Positions 7,261 to 14,127 of a DNA stretch of 35,491 nucleotides are shown here, one piece after another. The stretch comes from Segatella hominis (lineage in GTDB: Bacteria; Bacteroidota; Bacteroidia; Bacteroidales; Bacteroidaceae), in contig NZ_SGVY01000041.1 of NCBI RefSeq assembly GCF_004535825.1, positions 1-35,491 of the forward strand, in the 5' to 3' direction. Each line of letters begins with the position of its first letter. Positions within the stretch are counted from its first letter, which is position 1. The notes beneath the pieces are model-generated. The model was not told the origin of the DNA. It saw nothing but the letters and a program-made list of their open reading frames with translations, and did no database searches. A program made the translations under genes and the position numbers.

Positions 7261-7442
7261 TTATTTTTTTGGAGAAATATTAACATAAGCAGATATGTTA
7301 GAATTATAAATAAAATGCAAAGTTACTAAAAATAGTTATTTGTTGATCACAACAAGTCTATATTTAACACTATTTACACCATAAGCCATATGCTATTTTG
7401 TTACCTAGGTGCGAGAAATGCGCAAAACACGTTTAAAGGTAG

Positions 7443-7604
7443 TCATAGGATACTTTTCATAACCTTACTTCCATCATACCACCATACATTTTCTGAAGTT
7501 TCTGTCGCAAAGCCTATGTAGTATTTCTGTTTCTTCTCTACAAATCCATTAAAATACTTGGCAAAGCGTTTGAATTGTGTATTACAGTATGCAATATCTT
7601 TCAT
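7443..7604 (-). CDS. short protein or gene tail of unknown function
   Basis: From ATG 7602-7604 a 53-residue frame includes DIAYCNTQFKRFAKYFNGFV and ETSENVWWYDGSKVMKSIL-stop. The aromatic-rich, well-ordered composition looks like genuine protein, but there is no clear start signal or export sequence, and it may be the end of a larger broken gene. No family recognised. The remaining bases from 7290 to 7735 show nothing else I can support. Confidence 0.3.
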   Translation of the reverse strand: MKDIAYCNTQFKRFAKYFNGFVEKKQKYYIGFATETSENVWWYDGSKVMKSIL

Positions 7605-7735
7605 CCGATTTGCAGACAATTAAATATTAATTTAACGCAGTATTGAACTTAATCTTTGCATCGATGTACCTAATAACTAATACATGTATAGGTCTATTAA
7701 TTGAATGAAAGACAATAAGTCTTTTCTGTCTTCTG

Positions 7736-7894
7736 CTAGTTTGATTTCTGCTTTAACAAGTGTTGGAACTCCGTTTTCTTTTCCACAAGCACATCAAAAG
7801 CCTTTTGGATGGAAAGCAACAACTGCTCGATGTCCTTGTTGGTCTCCACGGCTTCCTTGCTCTTGTTCTCCTTTGGCTGCTTTAGAGCTTTATG
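7736..7894 (-). pseudogene. coiled-coil C-terminal gene fragment
   Basis: On the minus strand, ending at TAG 7736-7738, the frame reads PKENKSKEAVETNKDIEQLL, then SIQKAFDVLVEKKTEFQHLL and KQKSN-stop. The charge pattern is that of a helical coiled coil and the base composition is higher in GC than its surroundings. The frame breaks exactly where recurring element copy 3 begins (7894), so the element, or recombination at it, removed the rest of the gene. The forward-strand frame over the same bases is low-complexity and rejected. Confidence 0.45.
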
Positions 7895-7996
7895 TTAATA
7901 AAACTACAATCACAGCAATAAAACTATTAATTTTACGTTCTTTCCCCAAAAAGGGTTTGTGTGATAGTAGTTTAAAGGCTAAAAGCACTACCTTTG
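7894..7996 (+). repeat. recurring cassette-head element, copy 3 of 5
   Basis: Begins GTTAATAAAACTACAATCAC, as copy 4 does, runs through TTTTACGTTCTTT and ends with TACCTTTG. It is the most diverged copy (CCCCAAAAAGGG replaces CAAAGAAAGGGG) and leads into an ORF6N pseudogene. Confidence 0.75.
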
Positions 7997-8024
7997 CATG
8001 CAATAATAAGTAACAACACGTTTA

Positions 8025-8043
8025 AGGTCACAATTTGTGACCT
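8025..8043. promoter_or_regulatory. palindromic operator-like site before ORF6N pseudogene
   Basis: AGGTCACAA-T-TTGTGACCT is a perfect 9-bp palindrome around one base, 20 bp before the ATG of the ORF6N pseudogene. Imperfect versions stand at the same place at 11097-11115 and 14306-14324, and a related palindrome (AACTGGTCGCAA with a diverged partner) lies inside the reading frame at 8097-8121. Position and symmetry suggest a dimeric repressor site, possibly autoregulatory. Confidence 0.45.
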
Positions 8044-8062
8044 CAAAAATAAAGATAGAAAT

Positions 8063-8370
8063 ATGGCAGATAATATAGAACATCAAGATAAAGGAGAACT
8101 GGTCGCAAATTACGACCGGTTATAAAATGATGAAGTCGTAGTTACCACTCCTGTAGAAAGTCGAATAATGTCTATTCGTGGAAATCAAATTATGATAGAT
8201 AGAGACTTGGCTGAACTTTACGGAGTGGAAACTAAAAGATTAAACGAGGCTGTAAAACGTAATATAGAACTCCTGATTTTAGAATAAGAATAAATCCATA
8301 CACAAAGGATTTTACACCAATCGAAAAAACTCTTCAAGAATATGACAGACTTGGTATCACAATATATTAA
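8063..8370 (+). pseudogene. ORF6N-domain gene fragment fused out of frame to a toxin-like tail
   Basis: ATG 8063 opens MADNIEHQDKGELVANYDRL, then a TAA, then in the same frame RGNQIMIDRDLAELYGVETK and RLNEAVKRN, the core of the ORF6N (KilA-N-like) DNA-binding domain found in phage antirepressors. A frameshift near 8266 then leads into TPDFRIRINPYTKDFTPIEK and TLQEYDRLGITIY-stop (TAA 8368-8370). TPDFRIRI still resembles ORF6N (P-x-DF-x-F), whereas NPYTKDF onwards does not and looks like the end of a different protein. The tail overlaps the next gene's start, as toxin tails do. With a stop and a frameshift it cannot be functional. Confidence 0.65.
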
Positions 8371-8773
8371 GAAAGGACTACATAGTCTTTATTACGCTTT
8401 TTATGTTATAATAGAAGGAATTTTTAAAGTAAGTCATTCATGGAATCCCATAATCAGCATAGCGGGAATTATATCGCTTTTAGTAGCACTTCCACTAATT
8501 AGCATAATTAGATTGCTATTTCTATGCTGGATGGATCTTGATATTCCTGTGAATACTGCAACAATAATTTGCATAATTATATGGAGTGGTTTATACTGGT
8601 TGACATATCATTATTATTTTCCTGTATACGAAAAAATTGAACGAAAATTTCAAAAAGATAGTATGTTGTCCAAAATAGTTTTTGGGATGTTTGCGATTGC
8701 AGTTATTTGTATATCAATCCACATCAATTGTTGGCTATCAGAGCTTTATCTAATAAAATGGAAAAGCCTATGA
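8342..8773 (+). CDS. multi-span membrane protein, candidate immunity protein
   Basis: A 143-residue protein with hydrophobic helices at about residues 35-60, 73-92 and 110-135, and a long amphipathic first segment. The ATG overlaps the putative toxin tail by about 29 bp, so translation could be coupled; a slightly later start is possible. No enzymatic motif. A hairpin of the GAGGGTGT family follows at 8796-8821. Confidence 0.5.
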   Translation: MTDLVSQYIKKGLHSLYYAFYVIIEGIFKVSHSWNPIISIAGIISLLVALPLISIIRLLFLCWMDLDIPVNTATIICIIIWSGLYWLTYHYYFPVYEKIERKFQKDSMLSKIVFGMFAIAVICISIHINCWLSELYLIKWKSL

Positions 8774-8795
8774 TAATCATCATCTAAAATAGGAA

Positions 8796-8821
8796 GGTGC
8801 GTCACAGACTTATGACACACC
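8796..8821. terminator. GGTGTGTCA hairpin terminator, family copy 2 of 3
   Basis: Arms GGTGCGTCA (8796-8804) and TGACACACC (8813-8821) pair with one mismatch, followed by CTCTTTTAT. Same sequence family as 4175-4206 and 29762-29801. Confidence 0.6.
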
Positions 8822-8849
8822 CTCTTTTATAATAGTAAAAATACGCTTT

Positions 8850-9383
8850 ATGAAAATTGTTACTTTTTGTATATATATAACTATTTGTTTTCTAATTATT
8901 GGTTGCAAAAAAAGTACTTCAACTATTAGAGACAACGCCTATGATTCTGTGGAAAAATATGAAACAGAATTAGAAAAATTATGTTTAGAATCGCATAATA
9001 GTTCTGTAACATATTCAATAAGAATAAAAACAGAAGACTTAACTAATGATTATGAGTACAAGTATTTAGGTTCATTAAAAATTAAGAAAAATAATTTTTA
9101 AGTAATACAACAAAAAATATTGTCAGGTCAGTATCAAGATTCACAAAGAGCGGCAGTTTCTATAAGATTGTTCTTAAAGGGAAAATTATATGGAGAATTT
9201 ACCGGATTGAACAACTTTTACAAGATTAAGATTACATCAAATACTCTTTGTTTATATAATTATGAAACAAAAAGTAGGTCTATATTTGAACTAAAGGATT
9301 CTATACCAAATCTATTGTTTTTCCCTTATAATGATAAAGACAGTCTATCAAGTGGAGACATTTTTTATTTTAATAGGCCTTAA
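8850..9383 (+). pseudogene. lipoprotein gene interrupted by one in-frame TAA
   Basis: ATG 8850 begins a lipoprotein signal (IVTFCIYITICFLIIGCKKS, with the cysteine of IIGC as lipidation site). The frame runs to TAA 9099-9101 and, without any shift, continues as VIQQKILSGQYQDSQRAAVS, IRLFLKGKLYGEFTG and on to FYFNRP-stop at 9383. The two parts make one plausible protein of about 177 residues, so the gap is a single nonsense codon rather than a frameshift. Composition matches the immunity candidates nearby. It may be a recently inactivated immunity lipoprotein, or the first part may still be made as an 83-residue product. Confidence 0.55.
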
Positions 9384-9546
9384 ATCCGCAACCTATTGGG
9401 TTTCGTGGGATTTTGCTTGTAAAACGACAAAAATTCATTTTATTGTACATATTCCTTGCATAACAGAAACGTCGTAAACACAAAATCCCCTTACCCCATA
9501 AAGCGACTTGAGGTAATACGCTGGTTTAACCCAAAAAGCATGGTCT

Positions 9547-9859
9547 TTAACCAAAGTCTGTCTTGAACAGGTTGGCATAAGCATTGTTGTCTGAGTAAAT
9601 GTTCAATACATGCCTACGTGATGTCTTAATCCATTTTGGAAGTTACGTTCATGTCATCGAAGATGCGTTCCTTGCCACCACGAAGATATACGCACATCAG
9701 AGAGCGTAGAATCTCGCTATATTGATAACCAAACATAGTGCATCTCAATCCCAAGGTGGAATCTATGGTTTGAGCTAAAAGAGCATCAAATTGCTTCATA
9801 ATCGAAAAAATTCCCCCAAAAGGAGTGAGTTTCTCAGATTTTATTTGTAGTTTTGCCAT
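9547..9859 (-). mobile_element. IS1380-type transposase relic with internal deletion
   Basis: On the minus strand MAKLQIKSEKLTPFGGIFSI, then MKQFDALLAQTIDSTLGLRC and YQYSEILRSLMCVYLRGG match the N-terminus of IS1380-family transposases common in Bacteroidota. After about 73 residues (FDDMNVTS) the frame shifts and reads KWIKTSRRHVLNIYSDNNAY, ANLFKTDFG-stop, the usual C-terminus. The central 300 or so residues, including the catalytic DDE core, are deleted, so this is a non-autonomous scar. The element's ends probably extend to about 9385 and 9960: GGATTTTGC occurs in inverted orientation at both sides (about 9409 and about 9925), but I cannot fix exact terminal repeats. Confidence 0.7.
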
Positions 9860-9928
9860 GTCATTCAGAATTTTGTTTGTTTTTATTTTGCAACACTAAG
9901 ATAAGTGAAATTTCTGACATGGCAAAAT

Positions 9929-9953
9929 CCTGAGCAACTTTTTGTTGCTCAGG
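9929..9953. repeat. perfect 10-bp hairpin at the edge of the IS1380 relic
   Basis: CCTGAGCAAC (9929-9938), five T, GTTGCTCAGG (9944-9953). It may be part of the insertion-sequence end or a terminator blocking read-through into the element. Confidence 0.55.
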
Positions 9954-9993
9954 TGCTTATAAAAAATATTAAATTATAGTGTTGCGGAAATAA

Positions 9994-10176
9994 GGATGGA
10001 AAAAAGGTAAATTCGGAAGCCCTTCGAGAGGAGATTCAAAAAAAGGTTATCGTCTTGACCCTGCGCATCCTAATGCAAAGCCTTGCAGCGGAGAAGAATA
10101 CCCACATATAAACTATTGGGATTTCACAAAAGGCAAACGAAATGCAGGTGGTATTAGTGGTGCTGAGCCTAGATAG
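9994..10176 (+). pseudogene. polymorphic toxin C-terminal domain remnant
   Basis: The frame opens after a TAA at the IS1380 boundary and reads GWKKGKFGSPSRGDSKKGYR, then LDPAHPNAKPCSGEEYPHIN and YWDFTKGKRNAGGISGAEPR-stop (TAG 10174-10176). A compact domain with GYRLDPAHPN and PHINYWD...GK...GGISG, whose histidines could be catalytic, is what I expect for the nuclease-like C-termini of Rhs/MafB/LXG-type polymorphic toxins. I cannot name the Pfam toxin type with confidence. Only about 60 residues remain, without a delivery module, so it is a displaced toxin tip. The next gene starts 9 bp later. Confidence 0.6.
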
Positions 10177-10185
10177 AAATAAAAT

Positions 10186-10617
10186 ATGGAAAACTTTAAA
10201 ATTGATTTATTTGAAAAAGAAACGGGGGAGTTATTTCCCTCGTTTCAAAAATTGAATCAAACAGACTGTAATATATGCTACCAACATTTTCGAAAGAATA
10301 TTAAAGTATATGATTTACATGAGTCTGTTTTTGATAATTTTCAATCAAATGGTTCTTTTATTGAAAAGTATAATGCACTTGATGACCACTTTTCATTATT
10401 AGAATTATTTGCAGATTTGAATTTATGTTGTGATGTTATCTGTATTAATTGGGATGAGTTTAAAACAATAGATGTATTCCGTACAATAGATTTATATAAT
10501 TATTTTAGTGATATATGGTTTCCTTCCGCCGATAATATAATAGTATTTCCCAGGAATATGACTATATTTATTATGATTAGGCATGATGGTGCAATCTATT
10601 ATGTCAAATGTGATTAA
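10186..10617 (+). CDS. candidate cytosolic immunity protein paired with the toxin remnant
   Basis: A 143-residue soluble protein starting MENFKIDLFEKETGELFPSF, with no signal peptide or membrane segment, acidic overall (for example NALDDHFSLLELFADLNLCC). It starts 9 bp after the toxin remnant's stop. A small acidic cytosolic protein directly behind a toxin domain is the standard arrangement for immunity to a cytoplasmic nuclease toxin. No named family recognised, and the binding role is inferred from position and charge. Confidence 0.65.
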   Translation: MENFKIDLFEKETGELFPSFQKLNQTDCNICYQHFRKNIKVYDLHESVFDNFQSNGSFIEKYNALDDHFSLLELFADLNLCCDVICINWDEFKTIDVFRTIDLYNYFSDIWFPSADNIIVFPRNMTIFIMIRHDGAIYYVKCD

Positions 10618-10967
10618 ATAATTGTAGAACTACCATATATAGAGAAACTTTTAATGAGTGAAACGCTGTTTCCAAAAATCATCTTTCTACAAAAGAATCT
10701 GCGAGCTGTTGGACAACAAAGAATAATTCGTCAACAACCAGTCATACAGACACATACAGCACTCTCCATATAAGGAAGCCCCGACAAGGCTTCCTTATTT
10801 TTTCCATACCACAGTCCATACTTTCCATATCAAAAATCTTGTCCATATTATGCCTACCTTTGCAGTGCAATCCAGAGATAAAAAGTCGCTGCAGAGGCAA
10901 AGAGTCCAAGGAGAGCAAAGAGTTCTTACACATTATTAATTATTAAAAATTTAAGATTATGATTAAA
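10618..10967 (+). other. intergenic stretch: terminator, -7 box and leader-like start
   Basis: No complete gene is seen. It contains the hairpin at 10770-10798, a -7-like TACCTTTG at 10855-10862, and an AT-rich leader ending in ATG (10959-10961) that opens MIKVNKTTITAIILLILRSF into recurring element copy 4. The last phrase looks like the beginning of a signal peptide, so the recurring element may derive from the 5' end of an exported protein gene; the frame closes within the element. Confidence 0.4.
10770..10798 (+). terminator. 11-bp perfect hairpin with T-run
   Basis: ATAAGGAAGCC and GGCTTCCTTAT pair perfectly around CCGACAA and are followed by TTTTT, a textbook intrinsic terminator downstream of the immunity candidate at 10186-10617. 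Confidence 0.85.
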
Positions 10968-11070
10968 GTTAATAAAACTACAATCACCGCAATAATACTA
11001 TTGATTTTACGTTCTTTTCAAAGAAAGGGGTTGTGCAATAGTGGCTTATAGGCTAAAAGCACTACCTTTG
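10968..11070 (+). repeat. recurring cassette-head element, copy 4 of 5
   Basis: Starts GTTAATAAAACTACAATCAC like copy 3 and is then almost identical to copy 1 through to TACCTTTG (11063-11070). It is followed by the longest surviving ORF6N fragment. Confidence 0.8.
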
Positions 11071-11096
11071 TACGCAATATAACAACAATACGTTTA

Positions 11097-11193
11097 AGGT
11101 CACAAATCGTGATCTCAAAAATAAAGATAGCAATATGGCAGACATAACGGAAAAGACAGGAAACGGCGAACTGGTCGCAAATTGTGACCAGTT
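11097..11193. promoter_or_regulatory. two operator-like palindromes flanking the ORF6N start
   Basis: AGGTCACAAATCGTGATCT (11097-11115) is an imperfect version of the perfect palindrome at 8025-8043. A second, AACTGGTCGCAA-A-TTGTGACCAGTT (11169-11193), has 12-bp arms with one mismatch and lies inside the coding sequence, encoding ELVANCDQL. Both share the half-site GGTCRCAA, consistent with a repressor pair around the start codon. Confidence 0.45.
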
Positions 11194-11416
11194 GGTTGTC
11201 GTAGATAATATAGAGTCTCTAATAAAAGTAATTAGAGGACAGCAAGTTATGCTTGACAAAGACTTGGCAACGCTATATGGTGTAGAGACAAGAACTTTGA
11301 ACCAAGCAGTCAAACGTAACATTCAGAGGTCCCCTTCTGATTTTAGGTTTCAGTTAACAATGGAGGAATGTTCAAAATCACAGATTGAGGAATATCATTC
11401 CTTCAGAGAAATTTAA
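11135..11416 (+). pseudogene. truncated ORF6N (KilA-N-like) DNA-binding protein
   Basis: MADITEKTGNGELVANCDQL opens the frame, then VIRGQQVMLDKDLATLYGVE and TRTLNQAVKRNIQRSPSDFR give a well-preserved ORF6N domain, the DNA-binding module of phage antirepressors and of many chromosomal Bacteroidota proteins. Full-length members usually have a long C-terminal half; here the frame ends after 93 codons (EECSKSQIEEYHSFREI-stop), where the sequence switches to a different tail 10 bp before the next gene. The N-terminal domain could still be produced. Its role here may be only to supply a promoter and operator to the downstream gene. Confidence 0.65.
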
Positions 11417-11426
11417 AATAACAGGT

Positions 11427-11978
11427 ATGAAATATTTAATGCAAATATTACTTGGTTTAATACTTTTACAACTGCTGCAATCATGTGATTACAGTAAGAG
11501 TCGCGATGTGTTGTGGATGAAAAAAAATTTTGAAAATAATGCAGAGCTTTTTTTTGATGTTACTAATTTATTTAATAACTCTATTCCAATAAATTTAAAA
11601 AAAGAAAATTATGTTAATTTTAATATTAATGATAAAAATAATAGTGTTGATATTATTATAACAAGCAAAAAAGTAATTAATGGAGAAAGAGTCACTCAAA
11701 AAGCTAACTCACAAAGGTTAGATAACAAGAATTTTAATCTATTATTGAAAAACTTAGGATGGAACTATTCAAAAGTTGATTCAATACGAAATATGTTACA
11801 GAGGATAAAATGCAATACCATTAGAACCGTTGATTATAAATATTTTGATATTGAAATTTATAATAGCTCTAATTTATCGTATTCATATTTACATCTCAAA
11901 CATAGTATAGAGTACCATAATATTAAAACAATATCAAATAACTCTAAATATGGAAATCTGTTTTCTATTTCTAACTAA
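11427..11978 (+). CDS. lipoprotein, candidate immunity protein
   Basis: A 183-residue protein from the ATG at 11427, which begins a lipoprotein signal (MKYLMQILLGLILLQLLQSC, cysteine 20 as lipidation site); an in-frame ATG 14 codons upstream lies in the ORF6N region and is less likely. The mature part is Asn/Lys/Ser-rich with no recognised domain. It sits directly downstream of the truncated ORF6N gene and could use the promoter of element copy 4. Confidence 0.6.
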   Translation: MKYLMQILLGLILLQLLQSCDYSKSRDVLWMKKNFENNAELFFDVTNLFNNSIPINLKKENYVNFNINDKNNSVDIIITSKKVINGERVTQKANSQRLDNKNFNLLLKNLGWNYSKVDSIRNMLQRIKCNTIRTVDYKYFDIEIYNSSNLSYSYLHLKHSIEYHNIKTISNNSKYGNLFSISN

Positions 11979-12023
11979 TAGCTTGTAGCCGAATAGTAAA
12001 AGAAAGCAATTGCAAGCGTGTAA

Positions 12024-12140
12024 AAAAAGACTGAACAAAATGCAATGAATCAAAGAGGAGGCGTACAACATTTGGACAATAAAAGAAATGAAATACGCCC
12101 TTCTGATTGGAGCAAATATAAAGTTAAACCAATAAAGTAA
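12024..12140 (+). pseudogene. probable toxin C-terminal tail
   Basis: Opening after a TAA at 12021-12023, the frame encodes about 38 residues, including NQRGGVQHLDNKRNEIRPSD and WSKYKVKPIK-stop (TAA 12138-12140). The basic end with RPSDWSKYK resembles the last residues of Rhs toxin domains, and it lies between an unrelated lipoprotein and an LRR gene, where a toxin end is expected. It is short, so confidence is moderate at best. Confidence 0.4.
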
Positions 12141-12153
12141 AAATTAAAAGTAA

Positions 12154-12202
12154 ATGATGTGCAGAATTTACGAAGTTATGCTTTGTAAAAACTGCACATC
12201 AT
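12154..12202. repeat. long imperfect hairpin between toxin tail and LRR gene
   Basis: Outer arms ATGATGTGCAG (12154-12164) and CTGCACATCAT (12192-12202) are perfect; inner segments TTTACGAAG and CTTTGTAAA continue the pairing with mismatches down to loop TTATG. It could act as an attenuator before the gene at 12217. Confidence 0.5.
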
Positions 12203-12216
12203 AATAACAATGAAAT

Positions 12217-13134
12217 ATGTGGTATAAAGAAAAATATAGAATAGTAACAGAGAATCCATATAATAAGGAAAAATTAAATGGATTAGGTTTGGCTATTTAC
12301 AGTGAATGGAAAGATTCGTTTGTAAACATCATCCAGAAAAATGAAATAAAGCATTTATTCCTGAACTATTCATTGGGATGGAAATGTTCAGACTATACTT
12401 TTTTAAGATATATAAAGCCGATAGCAACATTAGAAATAATAGATACTCATTCTGTTGGAATTAAAAATGTTGAGCAACAGCATGAGTTGGTAACATTGTG
12501 TTTGAATTTACCCAATGCTAATGATATTGATTATCATGCCTTTTACCATCTAAAAAATGTGTTTTGTTATGGTGATAAACGAAATGATTCTTTATTTTCT
12601 TGTAATAGTATAGAAAAACTATATATTGATGATTTTAAAATTGGGGATAAACATTGTATTGGAAATTTGAAAAACCTGAAAGATTTAACAATAGCTAATT
12701 CCAATATAACATCTCTATCTTTTGCGAAAGAACTATTGCAACTTAAAAGTTTAACTATACTAAATTGCAAAAAGGTACAGTCGTTTTCGGACATTTCTTT
12801 TCTTAGAAATTTAATAAAAATAGAGATTAGAGGCGTCAAAAACCTTCACGACATCAACTTTTTAGCAAACTCAAAAAATATTGAGGTTGTTATAATAGAA
12901 ACAGATAAATTGGCTTCAATCAAGTCTTTGGTTGGTTTAAAAAGGATTAAAGCTCTTGCTTTATTTGGGAAAAATTTCTTAATAGAAGATATGGATTTGA
13001 CACCGATATACAATTTAGAGCAGCTTTCAATGTTGGATATCCCGAACCGAAAATGTTACCCAGTAAAAATAAATTGTTATTGGAACTGGGATGATTATGG
13101 GAAAATCCGTAAAAATTGGTTGACTGAAAAATAA
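12217..13134 (+). CDS. leucine-rich-repeat protein, candidate immunity protein
   Basis: A 305-residue soluble protein with about eight leucine-rich repeats of roughly 20-23 residues between residues 60 and 290 (for example NLKNLKDLTIANSNITSLSF, then LLQLKSLTILNC, then LVGLKRIKALALFG). No signal peptide. LRR proteins are binding scaffolds, and LRR-type immunity proteins are known in polymorphic toxin loci. It starts about 75 bp after a toxin-like tail, separated by the hairpin at 12154-12202. Start chosen at ATG 12217 (MWYKEKYRIV); no Shine-Dalgarno. Length and reading frame are intact. Confidence 0.65.
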   Translation: MWYKEKYRIVTENPYNKEKLNGLGLAIYSEWKDSFVNIIQKNEIKHLFLNYSLGWKCSDYTFLRYIKPIATLEIIDTHSVGIKNVEQQHELVTLCLNLPNANDIDYHAFYHLKNVFCYGDKRNDSLFSCNSIEKLYIDDFKIGDKHCIGNLKNLKDLTIANSNITSLSFAKELLQLKSLTILNCKKVQSFSDISFLRNLIKIEIRGVKNLHDINFLANSKNIEVVIIETDKLASIKSLVGLKRIKALALFGKNFLIEDMDLTPIYNLEQLSMLDIPNRKCYPVKINCYWNWDDYGKIRKNWLTEK

Positions 13135-13224
13135 ATTTACCAATTTTATTGAGATGAGGAGAGTGTAAAATAAGCTGTGTCAAGCTATAAAAGTTATAGT
13201 TAGACGCTGTTTATTAATATTTTT

Positions 13225-13554
13225 CTATACTTTCTGTTCATGAATATAGTTCTTCTTATCCTCTTTTTGGGGTTCATTACCGAACGAATCTATCAAAACA
13301 ATATGGTTGGCATTCCTCACCTTATAGAATTTATTGTCACCACTTGAAGGATGTACAAGCATCAATATATTACTGTCAAGCATTTGGAAAGTTCCTCTTA
13401 ACCTTTCCTGTTTGTTCTACTTTTCTTTGAATGTCTGTATCAACAAGTAGGTACCATCAGCATTTAACGTGAGTGTTGTTTCAACATTAGGCGGCAACAC
13501 ACCACAATATGTTCCTGCTATGGAATCCATGCCAGAGGCTAATGGTGAGGTCAT
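13225..13554 (-). pseudogene. NlpE-like lipoprotein gene fragment with amber codon
   Basis: Minus-strand frame: SGMDSIAGTYCGVLPPNVET, then TLTLNADGTYLLIQTFKEK, TAG (13417-13419), then in the same frame NKQERLRGTFQMLDSNILML, VHPSSGDNKFYKVRNANHIV and a TAG at 13225-13227. The pattern GTY.G.LP...ETTLTLN.DGTY is the NlpE N-terminal barrel, a copper- and surface-sensing outer-membrane lipoprotein. The signal peptide and lipobox cysteine are missing (a TGA lies just upstream of ATG 13552-13554), the usual CADC cysteines are absent, and a stop interrupts the domain. It is a remnant. Its N-terminal phrase recurs at the left edge of the window. Confidence 0.65.
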
Positions 13555-13783
13555 CAATCAAAGAACAGTGCAAGTGTTTGTGCCATACAAGTATTTGTAT
13601 CTTTTCGATGAGCCAAGGATGGCTCATGTATCTTTCGAGGGCAGCAACAATGCATCTTATAATTGCGACATCATAAGCCATAACGCCAAACTCATACATA
13701 GGGAAGATGGCAATTATTTTATGGCTATAGCCACAATGTGCACACAGGAGCAAAATGCCCCATGTTCCATTGAGAACACTTGA
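13555..13783 (+). pseudogene. possible fragment of an unrecognised protein
   Basis: The forward frame ending TGA 13781-13783 contains plausible protein: QRTVQVFVPYKYLYLFDEPR, then MAHVSFEGSNNASYNCDIIS and YFMAIATMCTQEQNAPCSIE. It can be opened back to a GTG at 13469, but that part is antisense to the NlpE fragment and probably meaningless. No family recognised and no clear start. Confidence 0.25.
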
Positions 13784-14032
13784 ATCATCTTGGTTAGGAG
13801 AGAAATCTCAATATCTTGGATAGCCTTGAATATAAGTTGGCGTAGTTCATATACCCATATAAAAAGCGAAGTCCCACCGTGGTACGCATCGTTGAGAGGC
13901 GTGGTGGGATTTGTTGCTGCAAAAATACGCTTTTTTGTAGGAATCTCCAAATATTTTCTTAGAGAACTGCATTTCATGCATGGGATTTAACACAAAAAGT
14001 TCTAATTGCCATAAAAATCTCATCGTAAATCA

Positions 14033-14062
14033 TTGGATATTTAGAAAATTATCGTATCTTTG
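14033..14062 (+). promoter_or_regulatory. Bacteroidota-type promoter
   Basis: TTG (14033-14035), 19 bases, then TATCTTTG (14055-14062): a close match to the -33/-7 consensus. No coding start follows; the hairpin at 14102 does. Confidence 0.5.
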
Positions 14063-14101
14063 TCCCCGAATTAAGGTGTTCTTTGTATATTGCAAAATAC
14101 A

Positions 14102-14127
14102 GAAACGAGCAGAAGTCCGCTCGTTTC
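14102..14127 (+). terminator. 9-bp perfect hairpin closing a short transcript
   Basis: GAAACGAGC and GCTCGTTTC pair around AGAAGTCC. It lies about 40 nt downstream of the promoter's -7 box. The downstream bases are T-rich only in part (CATATTGTT). Confidence 0.5.

Noticed and set aside
7705-8013. 102-codon plus-strand frame across recurring element copy 3
   Set aside because: Its first half is antisense to the coiled-coil fragment and its second half is the recurring element read as protein; no ribosome binding site.
13469-13560. GTG-started plus-strand gene beginning VSVVSTLGGNTPQYV
   Set aside because: This part is antisense to a clear NlpE domain on the minus strand; only the downstream part may be a real fragment.
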